Origin: an uncultured Alphaproteobacteria bacterium
GTDB lineage: Bacteria > Pseudomonadota > Alphaproteobacteria > RF32 > CAG-239
Direction: 5' to 3'
DNA: 43,163 nt
NCBI GenBank assembly: GCA_944391465.1
Contig: CALXTS010000015.1
Location: 1 to 43,163 of the forward strand
The notes under the pieces were generated by a model that made no database searches, was not told the origin of the DNA, and saw only the letters and a list, made by a program, of their open reading frames with translations. The first letter of the stretch is position 1. Each line of letters opens with the position of its first letter. This document shows positions 10,854 through 18,463 of the stretch, piece after piece. Made by a program: the position numbers and the translations under genes.

Positions 10854-10961
10854 TTATTGATGACAATAAATTTGAGATAAAAATAAGAGGAATAAAATAT
10901 TGCAAATAAAAAAATTATATGATAGAACCGCAGGCTTAATAATCATAGATATTAAATAATT

Positions 10962-11429
10962 ATGGAACAAAATGAAATTTTTTATGAACCGAGAATACAT
11001 CATGAGTTAGAGCAGACGATGTATTTATCATCAGCCGTCATGGCGCTTTATTTTATCGGAGGAAATTCTGGTGGAATTACGGAAAGTTTGGGTACAGGAA
11101 AAAATACATTTATATTTTTATGCCCGTTTATAATGTCAGGTGCTGCAATATACGGATTAAATAAAAAAATAATATCCTTTTTTCGTTTTCGCGTTTTGAT
11201 TTCCAATCAAAAATTGTGTGGATATTCCAAAAGACAGGAAAAAGCGTTAGTGTTTTTTCTAAACACTTTTATTTTTACGCGGTTGCTGAGTTTTTCGGTA
11301 AGTCTTTATTCAGAGGCGGGAAGTAAACGGCTTGATATATGGAGTATCGTTTGGTGGCTTTGCAGTATTGTAATGCTATTAACGCTGTTTGTATCTCAAT
11401 CAGGTGTCGGTTACAGAGAAAAAAATTAA
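10962..11429 (+). CDS. Hypothetical membrane protein, four predicted helices
   Basis: I do not recognise this 155-aa protein. Hydrophobic stretches at about residues 20-34, 50-66, 92-112 and 126-145 suggest four membrane passes. A basic loop (KKIISFFRFRVLISNQK) lies between the second and third, so that loop probably faces the cytoplasm. There is no signal peptide and no catalytic motif. The ribosome site before the ATG is poor. It stands alone, divergent from eno and followed by its own terminator. Confidence 0.65.
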   Translation: MEQNEIFYEPRIHHELEQTMYLSSAVMALYFIGGNSGGITESLGTGKNTFIFLCPFIMSGAAIYGLNKKIISFFRFRVLISNQKLCGYSKRQEKALVFFLNTFIFTRLLSFSVSLYSEAGSKRLDIWSIVWWLCSIVMLLTLFVSQSGVGYREKN

Positions 11430-11442
11430 GAATTTTCATTTC

Positions 11443-11476
11443 AGGGTTTGCAATTTTTTTTGCAAGCCCTTTTTTC
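11443..11476 (+). terminator. Rho-independent terminator
   Basis: Arms agggtttgcaa (11443-11453) and ttgcaagccct (11460-11470), with one G-T wobble, are followed by TTTTTTC. It lies 13 bases after the membrane-protein stop. Confidence 0.85.
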
Positions 11477-11558
11477 TAAATAAGCGCAGATTCATATTGT
11501 AATTAAAATAAAAATCACTACAATCAAAACGAGATTGATGATAAAAAGGATGCAGAGT

Positions 11559-12020
11559 ATGTTTTCACAAAAATGGCATGAACGGTTTATGGATGTTGCT
11601 GAATTGGTTCGCACCTGGTCTAAAGACCCGTCAACTAAGGTGGGGGCGGTTGTTGTAGGGCCGGACAGAGAAATACGTTCAACCGGATACAACGGTTTGG
11701 TTCGCGGCGTTGATGATAATAAGCCGGAACGATTGGAAAGACCGACAAAGTATGATTTTTTTGAGCATGCAGAACGTAATGCCGTTTATAATGCTTGCCT
11801 CATAGGTGCATCATTAAAAGGTTGCGTCATTTATGTAACGGCGATGCCTTGTCCGGATTGCGCCCGCGCAATTATTCAATCAGGAATCAAAATGGTTGTA
11901 ACGCGTAAGCCGGAATTTGCACCGGATGCTCCGGCAGGTACATGGAGAGACAAGGTTGGTTATTCTGAAGAGATGTTTCAGGAGGCCGGAATAGAATTAT
12001 TATATTTACCATTAAAATAA
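11559..12020 (+). CDS. dCMP deaminase family zinc enzyme
   Basis: This is probably a deoxycytidylate deaminase supplying dUMP for thymidylate synthesis. It has 153 aa. The zinc/catalytic motifs are His70-Ala71-Glu72 (HAERNAVYNA) and PCPDCARAI with Cys98 and Cys101. The WSKDPSTKVGAVVVGPDREI segment near the N-terminus is typical of the dCMP deaminase/ComEB group. I placed the start at 11559 because AAGGA lies 8 bases upstream. An in-frame ATG at 11538 and a TTG at 11535 have no ribosome site. Substrate choice between dCMP and another cytosine nucleotide cannot be settled from motifs. Confidence 0.85.
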   Translation: MFSQKWHERFMDVAELVRTWSKDPSTKVGAVVVGPDREIRSTGYNGLVRGVDDNKPERLERPTKYDFFEHAERNAVYNACLIGASLKGCVIYVTAMPCPDCARAIIQSGIKMVVTRKPEFAPDAPAGTWRDKVGYSEEMFQEAGIELLYLPLK

Positions 12021-12140
12021 AATTAGAATAGCACTTTAAATATAAGAACAGAAATATATATAAAGCATTAGTAAAAAAATTTATCTGAAAAGGTTAAATA
12101 TTTTGGAATAATGCACCCCGTTAAGATGCAGGAGAAGATG

Positions 12141-12776
12141 ATGAGAATTCTTATCGCGGACGACCATGCTTTGTTCAGGGACGGTTTAAGCATGCATCTT
12201 GAAAGAATTGCCCCGCAGGCAGTAATCACACAGGCGGGAAATTTTTCTCAGGCTATAAAAATATTAGAAACAGATAAAAAAGTAGATTTGATTATTGCAG
12301 ATTTAGATATGGACGATATCAATTGGGAGCAAGGGTTATCAGAAATTAAAACCAAGTCTCCCGGTTCCAGAATAGTTGTCATATCGGCGTGTGAAGACAA
12401 TCGCAGTATAAAAAAAGCATTAGATTTAGGCGCTTGCGGATATATTCCCAAACGTTCAGATACAAAAGTTTTGACCTCAGCCTTAAAATTGGTATTAGAC
12501 GGAGGAAATTATCTTCCACCTTCAATTTTGGAATATGCCAATCCGGAACTTTACGGAAAAGATGCCGGCGAGCCTAAAAAATCAAAAATTTTGACCCCGC
12601 GCCAAACGGAGGTATTGGGTTATGTCGCACAAGGTTTGTCGAATAAGCAAATAGCTTATAACATGGGCGTAAGTGAAGCAACGGTAAAATTGCACATAAA
12701 TGCCCTGCTGAGGTCTGTAGGAGCCACAAATCGAACACAGGCGGTAATTCTGTCCCAAAAGATGGGGCTAATCTAA
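12141..12776 (+). CDS. NarL/FixJ-type response regulator, orphan
   Basis: This is a two-component transcription regulator of 212 aa. The receiver domain (about 1-120) has the acidic pair Asp7-Asp8 (LIADDHALFRDG), the phospho-acceptor Asp54 (IIADLDMDD) and the conserved Lys in GYIPKRS. The C-terminal LuxR-type helix-turn-helix (about 148-205) has LTPRQTEVLGYVAQGLSNKQ and VSEATVKLHINALL. The start at 12141 has AGGAG 6 bases upstream. An upstream in-frame ATG at 12111 adds ten unconserved residues. No histidine kinase lies nearby, so partner and targets are unknown. No clear terminator immediately follows on the plus strand. Confidence 0.9.
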   Translation: MRILIADDHALFRDGLSMHLERIAPQAVITQAGNFSQAIKILETDKKVDLIIADLDMDDINWEQGLSEIKTKSPGSRIVVISACEDNRSIKKALDLGACGYIPKRSDTKVLTSALKLVLDGGNYLPPSILEYANPELYGKDAGEPKKSKILTPRQTEVLGYVAQGLSNKQIAYNMGVSEATVKLHINALLRSVGATNRTQAVILSQKMGLI

Positions 12777-12869
12777 ATAAATGCAGAAAGTTTCGTTGAA
12801 TTATTTGAAAATATCAAAAAATACATACTAAAACATTTTTTGTATGCAGTGAAATATGTTTTGCTATAG

Positions 12870-12900
12870 AAAATCCCCTCTGTTTAAGCAGAGGGGATTA
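12870..12900 (-). terminator. Terminator of the minus-strand lipoprotein gene
   Basis: Arms aatcccctctg (12872-12882) and cagaggggatt (12889-12899) form an 11-bp stem. The T run follows on the minus strand, so it serves the lipoprotein gene. It may also stop the convergent response-regulator transcript. Confidence 0.8.
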
Positions 12901-12918
12901 AATTAAATAAAAAACAAA

Positions 12919-13380
12919 TTAAATGCCGTTATAAGGAACAATTCTTGAAGGGTTTCCATAGATTACAATACATTTTTGTCCCGGATGCAAAACAACATCG
13001 GTTCCTTGAGTAAGGGTTACAAGACTTCCGTTATCAAGCTGAATGACATATTCATAAGCAGTTTGGCTTGATAAAGCTCCTTGTGCAGCATCGCCGACAA
13101 TTCCGCCGATAACAGCACCACCGATAGCACCTAAAATATTTGCAGTGCTGCCTTTACCGATAGTAGAACCGGCAACACCACCTGCAGCTCCGCCGATTAA
13201 CGTTCCTGCACCGTTTTCACTTTCGACATTAACGGCTCTAACGCTCAAAATAGTCCCTCTCAATGCTCTATTTACTTGCCCTGTGCCAGAAACGGAATAT
13301 TCGTTTACGCCGATTCTGGATGTGCATGCCGTTAAGATGATGGCTAAAGGAAAAAACATTAGCAGTGCAATTTTACTCAT
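12919..13380 (-). CDS. Glycine-zipper outer-membrane lipoprotein, SlyB / 17-kDa antigen-like
   Basis: This 153-aa protein has a lipoprotein signal peptide ending in the lipobox LTAC (lipidated Cys at about residue 19). It is followed by a glycine zipper, with GAGTLIGGAAGGVAGSTIG and ILGAIGGAVIGGIVGDAA at about residues 57-97. The C-terminal part (EYVIQLDNGSLVTLTQG, GQKCIVIYG) matches the small beta domain of SlyB/17-kDa surface-antigen lipoproteins. Such proteins sit in the outer membrane and are associated with envelope integrity and, in enterobacteria, the PhoPQ response. AAGGAG lies 8 bases before the ATG. An inverted repeat overlapping a TTGACA box lies upstream. Confidence 0.85.
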   Translation of the reverse strand: MSKIALLMFFPLAIILTACTSRIGVNEYSVSGTGQVNRALRGTILSVRAVNVESENGAGTLIGGAAGGVAGSTIGKGSTANILGAIGGAVIGGIVGDAAQGALSSQTAYEYVIQLDNGSLVTLTQGTDVVLHPGQKCIVIYGNPSRIVPYNGI

Positions 13381-13421
13381 AACAATAACTCCTTGTCTGT
13401 TTATTTATAAAAAAATTACTT

Positions 13422-13446
13422 CATAGGATAATAATTGTCAATCCTA
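13422..13446. promoter_or_regulatory. Inverted repeat over a putative promoter of the lipoprotein gene
   Basis: ATAGGAT (13422-13428) and ATCCTAT (13440-13446) are separated by 11 bases. A TTGACA on the minus strand (13435-13440) lies inside the repeat. A minus-strand -10 about 17 bases on is poor. The arrangement resembles an operator overlapping a -35 box between divergent genes. Confidence 0.35.
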
Positions 13447-13493
13447 TAGACAAGCAACAAAACTTGTAATATATTCTTTTCGCGATTAAAAAT

Positions 13494-13509
13494 ATATATT
13501 CGTGAATAT
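13494..13509. repeat. Short palindrome in the asnS leader
   Basis: TATATTC and GAATATA flank a 2-base centre, 23 bases before the asnS start. It may be a regulator site or a weak leader hairpin. Chance is possible in AT-rich DNA. Confidence 0.25.
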
Positions 13510-13532
13510 AAGATTTTTTGAGGAAATAACTA

Positions 13533-14921
13533 ATGTTAAAAAGAACAAAAATAGTAAAGGTTTTAGCTTCAGAGCAAACAATGCCTGAGGTTTTGGTTAA
13601 AGGTTGGGTAAAAACCCGTCGTGATGCAAAAGAATTTTCATTTATAGAACTTAATGATGGTTCATGTTTGAAGAATGTTCAAGTTATTGCCAATAATAAT
13701 CTTAATAATTACGATGATGTAAAAAAACTTTCCACAGGTTCATCTGTTGCCGTAACCGGAGCGTTGGTCGAGTCTAAAGGTGGAAGTCAAAAATATGAAA
13801 TAGTGGCAGATAAAATAGAAATATACAATATCGCACCTGATGATTTTCCGTTGCAAAAAAAGAAACATACGGATGAATATTTACGAACGATTGCACATCT
13901 TCGTCCGCGAACAAATAAATATGGAGCAGCTTTCAGAATTCGTTCTGAGCTGTCGTATGCAATTCATAAATTTTTCAATGAAAGAGGTTTCCGTTACGTC
14001 CATACGCCGTTGATAACCGGTTCTGACTGTGAGGGTGCCGGAGAAATGTTCAGAGTAACAACTCTGGATATGAATAATGTCCCCAAAACAAAAGAGGGAA
14101 AAGTTGATTACACACAAGACTTTTTTGGAAAAGAAGCTCATTTAACCGTTTCCGGACAACTAAACGGAGAAATGTATGCGATGGGATTGGGAGATATTTA
14201 TACTTTTGGTCCGACATTTCGCGCTGAAAACTCAAATACAACTCGCCATGCGGCAGAATTCTGGATGATTGAACCTGAAATGGCGTTTGCTGATATTTAT
14301 GACGATATGGATTTAGCAGAAGACATGGTTCGTTATTGCGTTAAACATCTTCTTGAAAATTGTAAAGAAGACATGGAGTTGTTTAACAAGTTTGTTGAAC
14401 CGGGTTTGTTTGATAAATTGAATAACATTGTTGAGAACGGCTTTGCGCGCATAACATATGCTGAGGCAATAGATATCATGAAAAAATCCGGTCACCAATT
14501 TGAATATACGCCGGAATTTGGAATAGATATGCAAACGGAGCATGAACGTTATCTTGCCGAAGTTCATTTTAAACGTCCGGTCATTGTCAGAGATTATCCC
14601 AAAGAGATTAAGGCATTTTATATGCGCCAAAATGATGATGGACGCACGGTTGCCGCGATGGATGTTCTGGTTCCCGGTATCGGAGAATTGATAGGAGGCT
14701 CTCAGCGTGAAGAACGCTACGATGTTTTGGTTAACCGGATTAAAGAGTTGGGAATGAATGTTGAAGATTATTCATGGTATTTAGATTCACGTCGTTACGG
14801 TTCCGTTCCTCACGCCGGATTTGGTTTGGGCTTTGAAAGAATGATGATGTTGGTAACTGGTATCGGAAATATCAGGGATGTTATTCCGTTCCCAAGAACG
14901 CCAAACTCAATTAATTTCTAA
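13533..14921 (+). CDS. asnS: Asparagine--tRNA ligase
   Basis: AsnS is a class IIb synthetase charging tRNA-Asn. It has 462 aa. The N-terminal OB anticodon-binding fold covers about residues 15-105 ([20 protein letters not shown]). Motif 2 has [20 protein letters not shown], and motif 3 has [20 protein letters not shown] near the C-terminus. The [17 protein letters not shown] segment and the [12 protein letters not shown] segment separate AsnRS from AspRS. GAGGAAAT precedes the ATG by about 8 bases. Many alphaproteobacteria make Asn-tRNA-Asn only by GatCAB transamidation, so a full AsnRS is informative about the lineage. Confidence 0.96.
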   Translation: MLKRTKIVKVLASEQTMPEVLVKGWVKTRRDAKEFSFIELNDGSCLKNVQVIANNNLNNYDDVKKLSTGSSVAVTGALVESKGGSQKYEIVADKIEIYNIAPDDFPLQKKKHTDEYLRTIAHLRPRTNKYGAAFRIRSELSYAIHKFFNERGFRYVHTPLITGSDCEGAGEMFRVTTLDMNNVPKTKEGKVDYTQDFFGKEAHLTVSGQLNGEMYAMGLGDIYTFGPTFRAENSNTTRHAAEFWMIEPEMAFADIYDDMDLAEDMVRYCVKHLLENCKEDMELFNKFVEPGLFDKLNNIVENGFARITYAEAIDIMKKSGHQFEYTPEFGIDMQTEHERYLAEVHFKRPVIVRDYPKEIKAFYMRQNDDGRTVAAMDVLVPGIGELIGGSQREERYDVLVNRIKELGMNVEDYSWYLDSRRYGSVPHAGFGLGFERMMMLVTGIGNIRDVIPFPRTPNSINF

Positions 14922-14939
14922 ATTTGGAGAAAGTTGCAA

Positions 14940-15485
14940 ATGAGGTATCTTGTATTTATGGCTTTAATGCTCGCATTTGTATCAAGTGTTCAAGCGCAAG
15001 ATACCTCTAAAGCAAACAGTCAATCAGAGCCGATAATGGTTATAAATAATGCTCCGAGTATAGAAAAATCGGTTGTTTTTTTAGATTCGAAAAGTGCAAT
15101 TTTTCCGTCATGTGATGATGAAGAGCTTCAAAAACAAATACAGTATCATATTAAAGAATATGAAAAACAGTATCCTCAGAAAAGTGTAGATGAGCGCCGT
15201 CATCAGATGCTGAATTTGAAAAATACGTCTGGTTTTTCAGCTATCTCGATATCTGAATTTAAGCCAAAGCAAAATCGAGATGTTGCAAATAGGATTATTT
15301 CTTTAAAATTAAACGAACTAATCGGTGAAAAAGATATGCGCTTATGCTTTCAGAAAAACCGGATTAGCGAAAAAACGGTTTATCTTTTGATGTATCGCAA
15401 AGCAGATGCCATAAAGGTTGAAATTCTTGGCTATTTACCTAGAAACACATCAAAGCCTGTTCTGTTTTTTGATTACCAAGTTTAA
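14940..15485 (+). CDS. Hypothetical exported protein
   Basis: I do not recognise this 181-aa protein. It has a clear signal peptide (MRYLVFMALMLAFVSSVQA, cleavage before QD), so it is likely periplasmic. The mature part is charged and Lys/Glu-rich, with two well-separated cysteines (in PSCDDEELQ and MRLCFQKN) that could pair. I chose the ATG at 14940, with TGGAGA 9 bases upstream. The TTG at 14934 lies too close to it. It starts 18 bases after asnS and is probably co-transcribed with it. Confidence 0.7.
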   Translation: MRYLVFMALMLAFVSSVQAQDTSKANSQSEPIMVINNAPSIEKSVVFLDSKSAIFPSCDDEELQKQIQYHIKEYEKQYPQKSVDERRHQMLNLKNTSGFSAISISEFKPKQNRDVANRIISLKLNELIGEKDMRLCFQKNRISEKTVYLLMYRKADAIKVEILGYLPRNTSKPVLFFDYQV

Positions 15486-15532
15486 CCCACAAATGTGAAT
15501 ATTTTAGAATTTATATTAGATTTTTATTGCAA

Positions 15533-15583
15533 AAGCCCCTTAAAAGTAATAGTATTTCTCTTCTGGAAAGGGGTTGTTTTTTA
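15533..15583 (+). terminator. Probable terminator after the exported-protein gene
   Basis: Arms agcccctt (15534-15541) and aaggggtt (15568-15575), with one wobble and a 26-base loop, are followed by GTTTTTT. It lies about 50 bases after the stop. Confidence 0.55.
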
Positions 15584-15646
15584 TATTTACAATTCCTAAA
15601 TTAACAGAGAGATTTATTAAGAATAAAGAAAAGAGGTTGACAATAT

Positions 15647-16543
15647 ATGGGTATGGGTTCTGAACTGGTACTTAGAAAAACGTCAAATTTGCCGGCGCTG
15701 GTTAGTGATAACAGTCTGGTTTCTTACCTCGAACAAATAAAAAAATTTCCGGTTCTTTCCGAGGCAGAAGAAGAGAAATTAGTTCTTGATTTCCAAAATA
15801 ACGGAAATATGGAAGCTGCGCAAACATTGGTAACATCACACTTGCGTTTAGCTGCTAAAATAGCCTTTAATTATCGTCATTATGGATTGCCGCTGTCTGA
15901 TATAATATCAGAGGCAAATATAGGTTTGATGCAAGCGGTAAAGAAGTTTGATCTCAGTAAAAAGGTTCGTTTGGCAACCTATGCAATTTGGTGGATAAAA
16001 GCCGCAATAAACGATTATATTTTAAGATCCTGGTCCTTGGTAAAGATAGGAACGCGCGCAGCTCAAAAGAAATTGTTTTATAATTTGAGCCGAATTAAAG
16101 CTCGCTTGGGCATATATGAAAATAAAGAATTATCTCCAGAGGAAGTCAAGACGATAGCTTCAGAGTTAGTTGTGGAAGAAAATGAAGTTCGTGAAATGAA
16201 CGGCCGCTTAGGCGGAGATAAATCACTGAATGTTTCTGTTTCAGATGATGAGGAAGATGAGCGGATAGATTTTATTGTTGACAAAAGACAAAATTTGGAA
16301 GATAATATCTCTCACCGCCAGGAGGCAGAACTCAAGGCCGGAATATTAAAAAAATGTCTGGCAAAATTGGACGAAAGAGAACAATTCATTATTAAAAACC
16401 GTATGTTGTCTGAAAATCAGATGACTCTTGAAGAAATCGGCAGTAAGTTTAAGGTTAGTCGAGAAAGAGTTCGTCAGATTGAAAAGAAGGCTTTTGATAA
16501 GCTAAAAACGATGGTTTTGTTTGAACTTAAAACTGAATTGTGA
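15647..16543 (+). CDS. rpoH: RNA polymerase heat-shock sigma factor RpoH (sigma-32)
   Basis: RpoH directs RNA polymerase to heat-shock promoters (chaperones and proteases such as ClpB). It has 298 aa. Region 2 contains LRLAAKIAFNYRHYGLPLSD and TYAIWWIKAAINDYILRSWS. The RpoH-specific box QKKLFYNL lies at residues 140-147. Region 4 has the helix-turn-helix MTLEEIGSKFKVSRERVRQI near the C-terminus. The RpoH box separates it from other group 2 and 3 sigmas. AAGAGG lies 10 bases before the ATG, and a second ATG two codons on is also possible. A 61-aa gene follows 34 bases downstream. Confidence 0.95.
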   Translation: MGMGSELVLRKTSNLPALVSDNSLVSYLEQIKKFPVLSEAEEEKLVLDFQNNGNMEAAQTLVTSHLRLAAKIAFNYRHYGLPLSDIISEANIGLMQAVKKFDLSKKVRLATYAIWWIKAAINDYILRSWSLVKIGTRAAQKKLFYNLSRIKARLGIYENKELSPEEVKTIASELVVEENEVREMNGRLGGDKSLNVSVSDDEEDERIDFIVDKRQNLEDNISHRQEAELKAGILKKCLAKLDEREQFIIKNRMLSENQMTLEEIGSKFKVSRERVRQIEKKAFDKLKTMVLFELKTEL

Positions 16544-16577
16544 TACAATAATAAAAATAACAACGAGGAGCAAACGA

Positions 16578-16763
16578 ATGCCGAAGCAAAAAGGCAAAGA
16601 GTTGGACGTCACTGAAAAAAAAGATGTAAATTCTAAAGAATTTATCGCTTTTCGTGAGCGTATGTCTGAACGTTTGGCTCGCGTTTATAAGATTTTGCAT
16701 CCGGAAGAAGTTTCTCAAGTTCAAACAATTGAAAATACGCAAACAACGGTCCGTGCATACTAA
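16578..16763 (+). CDS. Small conserved-looking protein, unknown
   Basis: This is a 61-aa charged protein of unknown function. AGGAG lies close before the ATG at 16578. The N-terminus is Lys-rich (MPKQKGKELDVTEKKD). It is followed by a helix-prone stretch (EFIAFRERMSERLARVYKIL) and a short tail. There is no membrane segment or Cys. It lies directly after rpoH and before a terminator, so it is probably translated from the rpoH transcript. A longer reading from 16521 overlaps rpoH and is not supported. Confidence 0.6.
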   Translation: MPKQKGKELDVTEKKDVNSKEFIAFRERMSERLARVYKILHPEEVSQVQTIENTQTTVRAY

Positions 16764-16781
16764 TTTATAAGATTTTGGGTA

Positions 16782-16809
16782 AGGCTTTTAAAACAAAAAG
16801 CCTTTTTTA
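16782..16809 (+). terminator. Terminator after the rpoH unit
   Basis: Arms aaggctttt (16782-16790) and aaaagcctt (16797-16805) are followed by TTTT. It lies 18 bases after the 61-aa gene and 11 bases before prmC. Confidence 0.8.
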
Positions 16810-16819
16810 GGTTTATTTT

Positions 16820-17677
16820 ATGGATTCATATCTAAATCAGCAAATTGATGAAACCGCATCAATACTTAAAGAGGCGGGTATTGAAGATGCGTGTCTGGAG
16901 GCTCGAATCATTTTTGCCCATTTATTAGGATGTGAAATTGGCAATTTGAGTTTTTGTTCTTCTGATCCGGAACTTTTAAATGAAGATAAATTAAAAGAAA
17001 TTGTATCCGCACGGTTATCACATCGTCCTCTGGATAAAATCCTAGGAATAAAAGGTTTTTATAAGTATGATTTTAAGGTTTCGGAAGACGTATTATCTCC
17101 GCGACCGGACACCGAAGTATTGGTGGAGGCAGCATCAAAATACTTAAAGCAGAATCCTGAAAGTAAAATTTTAGATTTAGGGACCGGAAGCGGCTGTATT
17201 ATTTTATCTCTTTTATCAGATTATCCGCAAGCGAAGGGCGTTGCATTGGATGTATCGCGGAAAGCTCTTGAAATTGCAAAGATGAATGCATATCAATTAG
17301 GCGTAGATAAGCAAGTAACATTTGTTGAAGGAAGTTGGTTTGACAAAGATGTTGTTTCAAAACTAGGGCGCAATTTTGATATCATCGTATCAAATCCTCC
17401 GTATATCCCCAGTTCTGATATTTCAAAATTGGAAAAGGAGGTTAGGGAGCATGACCCTTTGAGAGCCCTTGACGGAGGAGAGGATGGTTTGCGAGATTAT
17501 CGTCAAATATCATTTTTGATTCATGATTTATTAATTGAGAATGGTTTATTATTTTTAGAAGTAGGAATATATCAGTCCGCCGAAGTCGTTAAAATTTTTG
17601 AAAAAGCAGGGCTTGAGTTGGTAAAAATCCTAAAGGATTTAGGCGGAATTGAAAGATGTGTAATTTTGAAAAAATAG
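16820..17677 (+). CDS. prmC: Peptide chain release factor N5-glutamine methyltransferase
   Basis: PrmC methylates the glutamine of the GGQ motif in release factors RF1 and RF2, using S-adenosylmethionine. It has 285 aa. The SAM-binding motif DLGTGSGC is at residues 119-126, and the catalytic NPPY is at 192-195. The N-terminal helical domain (about 1-85) recognises the release factor. In many alphaproteobacteria prmC follows prfA, but here rpoH and a small gene lie upstream. The DUF4167 gene downstream is a typical partner. The ribosome site is weak, since the start lies just after a terminator (tttaggtttatttt). Confidence 0.94.
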   Translation: MDSYLNQQIDETASILKEAGIEDACLEARIIFAHLLGCEIGNLSFCSSDPELLNEDKLKEIVSARLSHRPLDKILGIKGFYKYDFKVSEDVLSPRPDTEVLVEAASKYLKQNPESKILDLGTGSGCIILSLLSDYPQAKGVALDVSRKALEIAKMNAYQLGVDKQVTFVEGSWFDKDVVSKLGRNFDIIVSNPPYIPSSDISKLEKEVREHDPLRALDGGEDGLRDYRQISFLIHDLLIENGLLFLEVGIYQSAEVVKIFEKAGLELVKILKDLGGIERCVILKK

Positions 17678-17678
17678 T

Positions 17679-17706
17679 TTGCATTTAAGAATTAGTTATG
17701 TAATAT
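17679..17706 (+). promoter_or_regulatory. Possible promoter of the DUF4167 gene
   Basis: TTGCAT (17679-17684) and TAATAT (17701-17706) are separated by 16 bases. Transcription would start near 17713 and give a leader of about 130 bases containing the hairpin at 17719-17750. Confidence 0.4.
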
Positions 17707-17718
17707 AACGGCAGCTTG

Positions 17719-17767
17719 CAAGGCCAAAAGAGGGATTTTTGGTTACCTTGATTTTGTTTTTTCGTTA
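17719..17767 (+). terminator. Bulged hairpin with T-rich tail between prmC and DUF4167
   Basis: Outer stem CAAGG/CCTTG (17719-17723 and 17746-17750) and inner stem CCAAAA/TTTTGG (17724-17729 and 17737-17742) are joined by a 3-base bulge. ATTTTGTTTTTTCG follows. It may terminate prmC readthrough, attenuate the DUF4167 transcript, or end a very short RNA started near 17713. Confidence 0.4.
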
Positions 17768-17845
17768 AAGCAGGCTTTTATTTCATGATTTGTTTTTTAA
17801 CCCTGTTCAGAATGATAAATGCTGAACATTAATTATGGTAAGTAT

Positions 17846-18412
17846 ATGAAAAAAAATATCAGATATCGCAATAATAACAATAACAACAATTATAATCAAA
17901 TTTATTCACTTAATTATAAATTTGACAGCACCAGTATCGCCGGAAAATGTAGTGGAACGGCATTGGATTTAATAAAACGTTATAATGAACTGGCTAAAGA
18001 AGCTCAAGGGAACGGAGATTACGTTAATGCAGAGGTTTTTAGACAATATGCAGAGCACTATCGTAAAATCGTGACTGAGATAAATGAACGTAAAAATGCG
18101 GCACGTCCTTTCCATGAAAATAATAAGGACGAAAATCAAGAAGCAGCAGAAGAGAAAAGTGAGAGTGGTGTAAATACAACCGAGAATGCACAGACAGAAG
18201 AAAAAAAAGTTGCTCAAGAGCAAGTTTTAGAACAAAATACCAATACAAGTGAAGTTGTTGTAAATAAGGCGCCAACCAAAAAAGAGTTTAAGGTTATAGA
18301 AATAAGCTCAGTAAATTCGAACAGTGTACCCGAAATAGCAAACGAGGAAGGTAAAAAGGTCTCTAAACCAAGAGGAAGGCGTAAGGTTTCAGAAAACGCA
18401 GCTTCATTATAG
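17846..18412 (+). CDS. DUF4167 domain protein
   Basis: This is a 188-aa alphaproteobacterial protein of unknown function. The conserved DUF4167 core is at about residues 30-82: SIAGKCSGTALDLIKRYNEL, then AKEAQGNGDYVNAEVFRQYA and EHYRKIV. The N-terminus is basic, with a run of seven Asn (residues 9-15) encoded by a pure AAY repeat (17870-17890). The C-terminus is a long acidic and Lys-rich disordered tail ending in KPRGRRKVS. These basic ends suggest nucleic-acid or ribosome binding, which is only an inference. I chose the ATG at 17846, since family members start shortly before the basic segment. No strong ribosome site is seen. The prmC-DUF4167-clpB order is typical, but here one gene is inserted. 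Confidence 0.8.
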   Translation: MKKNIRYRNNNNNNNYNQIYSLNYKFDSTSIAGKCSGTALDLIKRYNELAKEAQGNGDYVNAEVFRQYAEHYRKIVTEINERKNAARPFHENNKDENQEAAEEKSESGVNTTENAQTEEKKVAQEQVLEQNTNTSEVVVNKAPTKKEFKVIEISSVNSNSVPEIANEEGKKVSKPRGRRKVSENAASL

Positions 18413-18463
18413 GGTTGCAAATCTCGTATTATTTTGTACTTAATTTTCACTTGGAGGCTTGAG

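Noticed and set aside
10900..10923. TTGCAA / TATGAT pair before the 155-aa membrane protein
   Set aside because: The spacer is only 12 bases, too short for a normal sigma-70 promoter.
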